Source: Alphaproteobacteria bacterium (GTDB taxonomy: Bacteria > Pseudomonadota > Alphaproteobacteria > Micropepsales > Micropepsaceae). From it: a stretch of 12,308 bases of DNA. Positions 6,738 to 12,308 of this stretch are shown here, piece by piece (within the stretch, counting starts at the first letter, position 1; every line of letters starts with the position of its first letter). The DNA lies in assembly GCA_017307315.1 (NCBI GenBank), contig JAFKFF010000045.1:1-12308 (forward strand), read 5' to 3'. The position numbers and the translations under genes are program-made. A model generated the notes under the pieces. That model made no database searches. It saw only the letters and a list, made by a program, of their open reading frames with translations, and was not told the DNA's origin.

Positions 6738-6756
6738 AGGATTTGCGACAAATCCT
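6738..6756. promoter_or_regulatory. Perfect inverted repeat between xdhC-type gene and response regulator
   Basis: AGGATTTG-CGA-CAAATCCT is a perfect 8-bp stem with a 3-nt loop, starting one base after the stop codon of the XdhC_C gene and 40 bases before the response regulator ATG. A short GTTT follows on the plus strand. It could be a weak terminator or attenuator, or an operator for a dimeric regulator. Position and symmetry are seen; function is inferred. Confidence 0.5.
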
Positions 6757-6796
6757 GTTTGCGCGGGGATGGCCGGTGACGACAAAATTGCGGTCC

Positions 6797-7525
6797 ATGA
6801 TCAAGGACGAAACAAATCCTCACATCCTCCTGGTGGAGGATGCCCGCGACATCCGCGAGCCCCTGGCGCGCTATCTGCGCGAACATGGCTATCGCGCCAC
6901 CACCGCCCCGGATTCGGCCAGCGCCCGCAAGGTGCTCAAAAGCGCCGCGATCGATCTTCTGGTGCTGGACATCATGATGCCGGGCGAAGACGGCCTCAGC
7001 CTCTGCCGCTCCATCCGGGAGACTTCGCAGATTCCCGTGATCCTCCTGACTGCCCGCGGCGAGGAAGTGGACCGCATCATCGGCCTGGAGATGGGCGCCG
7101 ACGACTATATCGCCAAGCCCTTTTCGCCCCGAGAATTGATCGCGCGCGTCACCGCCGTGCTGCGCCGGACCCAGGCCCTGCCGCCGCGCCAGAAACCGCC
7201 GGGCGCCGAACGCATCCGTTTCGGCGACTGGACGCTCGACACCGGCCAACGCGAACTGATCGGCCCGGACGGCATGGCGCTGCCCCTCTCCTCGGGCGAA
7301 TTCCGGCTTCTCACCGCCCTGCTCGAGCGACCCAAGATCGCGCTCACCCGCAACCAGCTGCTCGATCTCACCAAGGGACGCGACGCCGATCTGTTCGACC
7401 GGTCGATCGACAATCACGTCAGCCGTCTCAGGAAAAAGATCGAGCCGGACCCCAAAAATCCCCGCTACATCAAGACCGTTTGGGGCGGTGGCTATATTTT
7501 CGCGATGGAACCGGAGGCGGCGTGA
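6797..7525 (+). CDS. OmpR/PhoB-type response regulator
   Basis: A 242-residue DNA-binding response regulator. The receiver domain (about 8-125) has acidic residues Glu14-Asp15, phosphoacceptor Asp58 in VLDIMMPGEDG, Thr85 in LLTARG and Lys107 in AKPFSPREL. The winged-helix effector (about 138-237) has FGDWTLDTGQREL, SGEFRLLTALLERP, the recognition segment DRSIDNHVSRLRKKIEPDP and the wing IKTVWGGGYIF, the OmpR pattern. It should be phosphorylated by the histidine kinase encoded next; the kinase GTG overlaps this stop codon. ATG 6797 is chosen because the receiver domain begins shortly after it. GTG 6776 is preceded by GGGGA at a sensible distance and would add seven residues; TTG 6743 would add 18 and overlap the inverted repeat. 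The gene sits between molybdenum-cofactor maturation genes. Family and function as a regulator are secure; targets are unknown. Confidence 0.95.
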   Translation: MIKDETNPHILLVEDARDIREPLARYLREHGYRATTAPDSASARKVLKSAAIDLLVLDIMMPGEDGLSLCRSIRETSQIPVILLTARGEEVDRIIGLEMGADDYIAKPFSPRELIARVTAVLRRTQALPPRQKPPGAERIRFGDWTLDTGQRELIGPDGMALPLSSGEFRLLTALLERPKIALTRNQLLDLTKGRDADLFDRSIDNHVSRLRKKIEPDPKNPRYIKTVWGGGYIFAMEPEAA

Positions 7526-8895
7526 ACGGGAAGCTGAAAATCTGGCCCCGCACGCTTGCGGTGCAGCTGATAGCGGTGACCGCCGCGGCCGTGGTCATCT
7601 CCAACTTCGCCGTGGCTTGGTGGTTCGAGCAGGGTAACGAGCGGCAAAAGGAAACCGCCCTCAACGAACGGGTTCTGGACCGCGCCGCCGCCGTCGCGGC
7701 CACTTTGATCGCCATCCCCCCCAGCGCCCGTGGCGCGGTGATGCGGTCGATGAATTCGCCCCATCTGTGGCAGTTCACCGAACTGCGTCCCGGCGACGAG
7801 ATCACCCGGCCGATGAGCGAGGAAGGCCAGCGCCTGGCGCAACGGCTTTCCGCGTCGCTGCCGCCTCAGGCACGCGTCGGCCGTGCGACGGTGTTGGTGC
7901 ACGAGCCCTTGAGCGAGATTCCCGCCTATCTGCTACCGGCGCATAGCTACGATAACAATGACGCTATGCGGCTGGTCATTCCGCTCGACGCCAAGAATTC
8001 GATTTCCATGGTGTTCCTGCGCTCCAAGCCCACCTGGCCGATCGAAATGATCGTCGCCGCCACGGTGGCGACCCTGGTAACCTCGGCGGGCGCGGCGCTG
8101 GTAGCGCGCCGCGTGGTGCGCCCGCTGTCCGATCTGACCGCCGCGGCCTCGCTGGTCGCCAGAGGCGGCAGCGCCCCCCGCGTCGCCGAGAACGGTCCCG
8201 ACGATGTGCGCAACGCCGCGATCGCGTTCAACCACATGACGGAGAAGGTCACCCGCACCCTGGAAAGCCAGCGCCATCTTCTCTCCGCCGTTGGTCACGA
8301 TCTGCGCACGCCCATCACCGCCATGCGCATCAACCTGGAATTCGTCGAGGAAGAAGAATTGCGCGAGCGCCTGCAGCAGAATCTGGATGAATTGCAGGCG
8401 CTGACCGAACAGGTCCTGGCCGCCGCGCGGGGCGCGGGCGCCGAAGGCAAGCGCAATGTCGACCTGTCGGCGTTGGTGGAAAGTCTCTGTGCCGACCTCG
8501 ACGATCTGGGCGAGCCGGTCACCTATCAAACCCATTCCCCGGCCCCGGTCAGCTGCCGGCCCAACGAGATTCGCCGCGCGGTGCGCAATCTGGTGGAAAA
8601 CGCGGTCGCCTATGGCGCCAGGGCGGATGTGCAGATCGCCACCAGTGGCGATGGCTACGACATCGTCATCGAGGACGAAGGCCCGGGAATCCCCGAAGAC
8701 GAGCATATCCGGGTGTTCGAGCCCTTCGTGCGGCTGGAAAGCTCGCGCAATGCCGCCACCGGCGGCACCGGGCTCGGGCTTACCCTGGCCAAGGCCATCG
8801 CCGAAGGCCATGGCGGCGCCATCATGCTGGAAAATCGGCGCAATGGAGGGCTCAGGGCCCGCATGCATTTGCCGCGCATGGTGGTGCCCGCCTAG
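7522..8895 (+). CDS. Sensor histidine kinase, EnvZ-like class
   Basis: A 457-residue inner-membrane kinase, partner of the upstream OmpR-type regulator. The first membrane segment is at about 12-35. A periplasmic region of about 135 residues (36-171) has no recognisable ligand motif. The second membrane segment is at about 172-195. A HAMP-like linker (RRVVRPLSDLTAAASLVARG) follows near 196-250. The H box SAVGHDLRTPITAMRI puts the phospho-accepting histidine at 259. The ATPase domain shows the N box NLVENAVAYG (356-365), G1 box DEGPGIP (385-391), F box region VFEPFVRLESS and G2 box GGTGLGL (414-420), all intact. GTG 7522 overlaps the regulator stop (GTGA) and has GGAGG four bases upstream. The next gene begins 18 bases after the TAG. 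The input signal is unknown; its place beside molybdenum-cofactor genes is suggestive only. Confidence 0.95.
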   Translation: MNGKLKIWPRTLAVQLIAVTAAAVVISNFAVAWWFEQGNERQKETALNERVLDRAAAVAATLIAIPPSARGAVMRSMNSPHLWQFTELRPGDEITRPMSEEGQRLAQRLSASLPPQARVGRATVLVHEPLSEIPAYLLPAHSYDNNDAMRLVIPLDAKNSISMVFLRSKPTWPIEMIVAATVATLVTSAGAALVARRVVRPLSDLTAAASLVARGGSAPRVAENGPDDVRNAAIAFNHMTEKVTRTLESQRHLLSAVGHDLRTPITAMRINLEFVEEEELRERLQQNLDELQALTEQVLAAARGAGAEGKRNVDLSALVESLCADLDDLGEPVTYQTHSPAPVSCRPNEIRRAVRNLVENAVAYGARADVQIATSGDGYDIVIEDEGPGIPEDEHIRVFEPFVRLESSRNAATGGTGLGLTLAKAIAEGHGGAIMLENRRNGGLRARMHLPRMVVPA

Positions 8896-8913
8896 AGACC
8901 GTAATATCGCGCC

Positions 8914-10551
8914 ATGCAGTTCGGCCGCTTTCCCGTTTCCGGCGCCGCTGGCGCCATTCTCGCCCATGGTGTTCGCCGGGGTGCCTTGTCGTTCCGCAAG
9001 GGGCGCAAGCTTTCGGAGGAAGACGTGAAGGCTCTGCAGGATGCGGGCCTCCGCGACGTCACCATCGCCTGGGCGGAACCCGGCGACATCGCCGAAGACG
9101 AAGCGGCTGCGCGGGTATCCCGTGCGGCCGCAGCCGCGGACGGCAGTGTGCGGGTGGGTGCCGCGTTCACGGGCCGCGCCAATCTCTATGCCCGCATGGG
9201 CGGGCTGGCTTTGATCGATGCGCCCGCCATCCATGCCGCCAATAATCAAGACGAAGCGGTCACCATCGCCACCCTGCCGCCCTTTACCAAGGTGACCGCC
9301 GGGCAGATGCTCGCCACCATCAAGATCATTCCTTTCGCCGCGCGGGAAACAAGCGTGGCGATGGTGGAGAGAGCGCTGGCCGGCGCCCCCGTGCGGGTGG
9401 CCCCTTTCGTGCCCCGGCAAGCCGCTTTGATCTCGACCCACCTGCCGGGCATGAAGCCTGCCCTGCTGGAGAAAAATCGCGACGCCCTGGACGCGCGATT
9501 GAAGCCCCTGGGTTCGGTTATCGTCTTCGAACGCCGGGTGCCTCACGACATCGGCGCGGTGGCGGCGGCGATTGCGGAAGCGGCAGCCGCCGATGCGGAC
9601 CCCATTCTCCTGTTCGGTGCCAGCGCCATCGCCGACCGGCGCGACGTCCTGCCCGCGGCGCTGGAACGTGCGGGCGGGCGCGTGGCGGTGCTGGGCATGC
9701 CGGTGGATCCGGGCAATCTTCTGATGACGGGATCGCTGGGGGAACGGGTCGTTGTCGGGCTGCCGGGATGCGCGCGCTCGCCCAAACTCAACGGATTGGA
9801 TTTCGTGCTCTGGCGCGTGCTGGCAGGCTTGCCGGCGGGCCGCTCCGAAATCGCCGCCATGGGCCTGGGCGGATTGCTGGCCGACACCCCCGGGCGGCCT
9901 CATCCGCGCGATGCCGCTCCCGGCGCACCGCCTCGGTTGCCCCGCATCGGCGCCATCGTGCTGGCGGCCGGCCGATCCTCCCGAATGCAAGCCGCGAGCG
10001 AAGGCGCCACCAAGCTTGTCCAGCCTTTGAATGGCCGGGCCATGGTGCGGCATGTGGTGGAAGCCGCCCTCAAAAGCGTCGCCTCGGATATTGTCGTGGT
10101 CACCGGCAACGGCAGAGACCAGGTGCGGGAAGCCCTTCAGGGATTGCCGGTCATATTTTGCGATAATCACGACTATTCAAAAGGTTTGAGCACTTCTCTC
10201 ATCTCAGGTCTTAACAGCCTTCCCGAGGATTGCGACGGCGCCTTGGTCCTTCTGGGCGACATGCCTGCGGTCGATGCCCATCTCCTCGACCGGCTGATTG
10301 CGGCATTTGCCCCCGCCGAAGGCCGCGCCGTCATCGTGCCGGTCCATGACGGGCGGCGCGGCAATCCCGTACTCTGGGCAAGGCAGTTCTTTCCCGAAAT
10401 CCGGATGCTGTCCGGCGATGCGGGCGCCCGCGCCCTTCTTGCGCCCCACGCCAGCCTGGTGTGCGAGATAGAGGCCGGCTCGGACGCGCCTTTGACCGAT
10501 ATCGATACCGAGGAAGCCCTGGCGGCTTACCGGGCCCGGACGGCCTCATGA
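8914..10551 (+). CDS. Fusion: molybdopterin-binding (MoeA/MogA-like) domain plus MocA-type molybdenum cofactor cytidylyltransferase
   Basis: A 545-residue two-domain cytosolic protein. Residues about 1-330 resemble the molybdopterin-binding MoCF/MoeA-like part: an N-terminal FRKGRKLSEEDVKAL, ILLFGASAIADRRDV (231-245), GMPVDPGNLL (261-270) and VVGLPGCARSPKLNGLD (280-296). Residues 345-545 are a MobA/MocA-type nucleotidyltransferase: AIVLAAGRSSRM (347-358), Lys367, VVVTGNG (394-400), metal-binding LLGDMPAVD (446-454), GRRGNPV (480-486) and PLTDIDT (526-532). MocA enzymes transfer CMP from CTP to molybdopterin to form the dinucleotide cofactor used by xanthine dehydrogenase and CO dehydrogenase; XdhC proteins handle the same cofactor, and both XdhC genes lie upstream. 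This fusion is, to my knowledge, widespread in alphaproteobacteria. ATG 8914 lacks a strong ribosome binding site. The TGA overlaps the next ATG by four bases. CTP preference over GTP is inferred from context. Confidence 0.9.
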   Translation: MQFGRFPVSGAAGAILAHGVRRGALSFRKGRKLSEEDVKALQDAGLRDVTIAWAEPGDIAEDEAAARVSRAAAAADGSVRVGAAFTGRANLYARMGGLALIDAPAIHAANNQDEAVTIATLPPFTKVTAGQMLATIKIIPFAARETSVAMVERALAGAPVRVAPFVPRQAALISTHLPGMKPALLEKNRDALDARLKPLGSVIVFERRVPHDIGAVAAAIAEAAAADADPILLFGASAIADRRDVLPAALERAGGRVAVLGMPVDPGNLLMTGSLGERVVVGLPGCARSPKLNGLDFVLWRVLAGLPAGRSEIAAMGLGGLLADTPGRPHPRDAAPGAPPRLPRIGAIVLAAGRSSRMQAASEGATKLVQPLNGRAMVRHVVEAALKSVASDIVVVTGNGRDQVREALQGLPVIFCDNHDYSKGLSTSLISGLNSLPEDCDGALVLLGDMPAVDAHLLDRLIAAFAPAEGRAVIVPVHDGRRGNPVLWARQFFPEIRMLSGDAGARALLAPHASLVCEIEAGSDAPLTDIDTEEALAAYRARTAS

Positions 10552-11105
10552 GCGATCCACTCTACCGTAAGGAGCTTCTGCGCCTGGCCGCCGACGCTGC
10601 CGGCGCGGGGCATCTTGCCCATGCCGATGGGGCGGCCACGGCGCACAACCCCGCCTGCGGCGACCGGGTGACCATGGAAGTCCAGGTGGAGAGGGGGCGC
10701 ATCACCGGCCTGGCGCACCAGACGGAGGCCTGCGTGTTGACCCAGGCTTCGGCCGCGATCCTGGGCGCACATGCGGGAGGGCTCGACCGTATTGCGCTCA
10801 AGGCCCTGGCGGACCATGTCGCCGCCATGCTGAACGGTGGCGATGCGCCGCCCGCGCCTTACACCGATTATGGCGTCTTCGACGGCGTCGCCGGCCACAA
10901 GGGCCGTCATGTCTGCGTGCTGCTGCCGCTCAAGGCGGCCCTGGAGGCTCTCGAAGCGTCGGAGGCGTCCGCCGATGCGCAGCCGCCGCGGCCGCTCTAC
11001 ATCTCGCTGGCGTTGGTGACGATCTTGCTTACCAGTCCGTATTTTTGCGCCTCTTCCGCGCCCATCCAGAAATTGCGCTCGGTGTCCGCGACCACCTTTT
11101 CGTAA
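10548..11105 (+). CDS. IscU/SufU/NifU-like Fe-S cluster scaffold protein with unusual C-terminal tail
   Basis: A 185-residue protein. The first ~135 residues match the NifU N-terminal/IscU/SufU scaffold family, which assembles Fe-S clusters and passes them on in the cytosol. All three ligand cysteines are there: Cys37 in NPACGDRV, Cys62 in TEACVLTQASAAIL, and Cys123 in KGRHVCVLLPLKA. Homology ends near ALEALE (about 131-136). The last ~45 residues, including a hydrophobic stretch YISLALVTILLTS, look unrelated, and the final 36 are encoded by DNA that is antisense to the clpP-like gene. The two genes overlap tail to tail by 109 bp (10997-11105). The start ATG overlaps the stop of the MocA fusion by four bases, so it is the last gene of this run. 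The fold assignment is strong; whether the tail is real or reflects a lost stop codon or sequencing error is open. Confidence 0.85.
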   Translation: MSDPLYRKELLRLAADAAGAGHLAHADGAATAHNPACGDRVTMEVQVERGRITGLAHQTEACVLTQASAAILGAHAGGLDRIALKALADHVAAMLNGGDAPPAPYTDYGVFDGVAGHKGRHVCVLLPLKAALEALEASEASADAQPPRPLYISLALVTILLTSPYFCASSAPIQKLRSVSATTFS

Positions 11106-11617
11106 GGCTGTCCCGTCTCGATCGCGATCTCCTTGATGAGGCGCGCGCGCATCTTGATGATCTCTTCCGCCTCGATGGTGATATCCGAGGCCTGGCCCCG
11201 TACCCCGCCCAAAGGCTGGTGCAGCAGAAAGCGCGTGAAAGGCAGGCAATAGCGGTTCTCGCGCTTGGCGCCCAAATAGATATGCGCGCCCGCGCTCGCC
11301 ACCCAGCCGGTGCCGATCATCTTCACCCGGTTCCCCACGAACCGGATCATGTCATGGATGGTGTCGCCGGATTCGACATGGCCGCCGGGCGAATTGACGA
11401 TGACGCGGATATCGCCTTCGCTTTCGGCATAGGCGAGCAATTGGGCGCTGACCCGCTCGGCCATCTTCATGTCCACTTCGCCGAAGATCAGCACGGTGCG
11501 GGACTTGTAGAGCGCCTTGGCGATCTCGGAGGATTGCGGATCGGGCGACTTCGCCTTCTCGTCGTCTTTTTCTTCGGGCTCTTCGTCGGCGCGGCGCAAG
11601 GTGAACTCCGGATGCAA
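10997..11617 (-). CDS. ClpP-like protease proteolytic subunit (paralogue, not the clpPX-operon type)
   Basis: A 206-residue serine peptidase of the ClpP family, which forms barrel-shaped complexes with a Clp ATPase in the cytosol. The catalytic triad is complete: Ser108 in GWVASAGAH, His133 in LLHQPLGG, Asp178 in VVADTERNFWM. Other family blocks are VNSPGGHVESGDTIHDMI (74-91) and GAEEAQKYGLVSKI (186-199). It differs from housekeeping ClpP in having Ala-Gly after the serine (Met-Gly is usual) and a long, highly charged N-terminus (DEEPEEKDDEKAK, 11-23), which marks the divergent alphaproteobacterial paralogue. The start is TTG 11617, supported by GGAGA eight bases upstream and absence of a nearby in-frame ATG. 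No clpX, clpA or trigger factor gene adjoins it. Its last 109 bases overlap the scaffold gene on the opposite strand. Family secure, ATPase partner unknown. Confidence 0.92.
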   Translation of the reverse strand: MHPEFTLRRADEEPEEKDDEKAKSPDPQSSEIAKALYKSRTVLIFGEVDMKMAERVSAQLLAYAESEGDIRVIVNSPGGHVESGDTIHDMIRFVGNRVKMIGTGWVASAGAHIYLGAKRENRYCLPFTRFLLHQPLGGVRGQASDITIEAEEIIKMRARLIKEIAIETGQPYEKVVADTERNFWMGAEEAQKYGLVSKIVTNASEM

Positions 11618-11625
11618 GGGGCGAA

Positions 11626-11630
11626 TCTCC
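11626..11630 (-). promoter_or_regulatory. Ribosome binding site supporting the TTG start of the clpP-like gene
   Basis: GGAGA on the minus strand, eight bases before TTG 11617. With no ATG or GTG close by in frame, it makes TTG the best start. Confidence 0.5.
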
Positions 11631-11669
11631 GTCTGGCGGTAACCAGGGATATAGGAAGACAGGACCCGC

Positions 11670-12308
11670 TTATAAAGCCTGAACGGCCTCGGTCAAAGTT
11701 GGCCCGATTTCCCGGCGCAAAACCAAGTCCGCATAGGGGTCTTGCTCGGTTTCCTCGCGATTGAGAATGACGAACTTCGCCCCTGCCCGCTTGGCCATCA
11801 GGGGGAAAGCCGCCGCCGGATAGACCACTAGCGAGGAACCGGCGACCAGAACGAGATCGGCGTTCAGGCTCGCCGCCCGCGCCCGCGCCATCTCCTCTTC
11901 GGGCATCGCCTGGCCGAAGGATATCGTGGCGGTCTTGACGATGCCGCCGCACAGCCGGCAATCGGGCGCATCGCCGTGCCTGTCGAAATGAACGCGGATG
12001 TCGGCGATCTCCATCCGCGTTCCGCACGTCAGGCATCTGGCATAGCGGGTATTGCCATGCAGCTCGATCACTTGCGCGTCCGGCACTCCGCCGGCCTGAT
12101 GCAAATTGTCGATATTCTGGGTGATGACCGCCGCAACGATGCCCCGCCGCACCAACTCGGCGACGGCCAGATGGCCACCATTGGGACGAACCGCGTTCCA
12201 GGTCGCCTCCATCTCGAAGCGGCGCTCCCAGGAAACACGGCGCGCTTCAGGATCGGCGATGTAATCCTGGAATTGCACCGGCATCATCTTGGTCCAGATG
12301 CCGCCGGG
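11670..12308 (-). CDS. Sirtuin (NAD-dependent protein deacylase), N-terminus outside window
   Basis: Sir2-family enzyme that removes acyl groups from lysines using NAD, in the cytosol; bacterial members are called CobB. The frame enters from the right edge (12308) and stops at 11670, giving 212 residues of a protein normally about 235-250. The first residues seen, PGGIWTK, are the family's GIWT block, so the preceding GAGxS NAD-binding loop and GIPDFRS segment lie outside. Present are TQNIDNLHQAGG, ELHG with the catalytic histidine, a zinc site made of two Cys-x-x-Cys pairs (CLTC and CRLC) and VLVAGSSLVVYPAAAFP. Methionines near 12285-12287 are internal, not the start. The clpP-like gene lies 52 bases downstream on the same strand; no terminator is evident between them. 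The ~70-base core of class-distinguishing residues for desuccinylase activity is not fully assessable here. Identity is secure. Confidence 0.94.
   Translation of the reverse strand, partial: PGGIWTKMMPVQFQDYIADPEARRVSWERRFEMEATWNAVRPNGGHLAVAELVRRGIVAAVITQNIDNLHQAGGVPDAQVIELHGNTRYARCLTCGTRMEIADIRVHFDRHGDAPDCRLCGGIVKTATISFGQAMPEEEMARARAASLNADLVLVAGSSLVVYPAAAFPLMAKRAGAKFVILNREETEQDPYADLVLRREIGPTLTEAVQAL

Noticed and set aside
5774..7417. Minus-strand open frame opposite the XdhC and response regulator genes
   Set aside because: Spans three unrelated real genes on the other strand and shows no domain.
6769..7521. Apparent long N-terminal extension of the histidine kinase
   Set aside because: The frame is open but overlaps the response regulator out of frame and is Arg/Pro-rich; the kinase has a good start at GTG 7522 with GGAGG before it.
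7933..10170. Long minus-strand open frame (745 codons) opposite the kinase and MocA fusion genes
   Set aside because: Low-complexity composition, no recognisable domain, and fully opposite two well-supported genes.
10461..10547. Earlier start for the Fe-S scaffold gene
   Set aside because: The upstream codons overlap the MocA fusion out of frame and lack homology; ATG 10548 gives the normal family N-terminus and a 4-nt overlap.

Overview
The window looks like chromosomal DNA from a GC-rich alphaproteobacterium. Codon third positions are mostly G or C. Several genes are typical of that class: a short complex I accessory subunit of the NDUFS4 type (otherwise mitochondrial), a double cold-shock-domain protein beside a DUF192 protein, and a MoeA-like/MocA fusion. 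The order or genus cannot be fixed from the sequence. I see no transposase, integrase, phage gene or CRISPR array.

Layout, left to right. (1) 1-2100, plus strand: the 3' end of hisI, then a long AI-2E-family membrane protein with an extra C-terminal soluble domain. (2) 2101-2499: a tRNA-Arg(TCT) gene on the minus strand, embedded in palindromic repeats, with a 29-bp duplicate of its own 5' end 163 bp away. (3) 2500-5538, mostly minus strand: NDUFS4-like subunit, a class V PLP enzyme with a signal-like N-terminus, tRNA-Pro(TGG) on the plus strand, DUF192 protein, and double cold-shock protein. (4) 5760-11105, plus strand: a compact, probably co-transcribed run. It comprises two split XdhC-family genes, an OmpR-type response regulator, its histidine kinase, the MoeA-like/MocA fusion and an IscU/SufU-like Fe-S scaffold protein. 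Three junctions are 4-nt start/stop overlaps. (5) 10997-12308, minus strand: a ClpP paralogue whose 3' end overlaps the scaffold gene tail-to-tail by 109 bp, then the 3' part of a sirtuin gene cut by the window edge.

The plus-strand run at 5760-11105 reads as a maturation module for a molybdenum hydroxylase. XdhC proteins prepare and insert the cofactor, MocA-type enzymes make the cytidylylated cofactor, and the NifU/IscU-type protein could serve Fe-S needs. No hydroxylase structural gene is in view. The two-component system inside this run is its most distinctive feature. The tRNA-Arg locus is the most structurally unusual stretch. The remaining genes are ordinary housekeeping genes.
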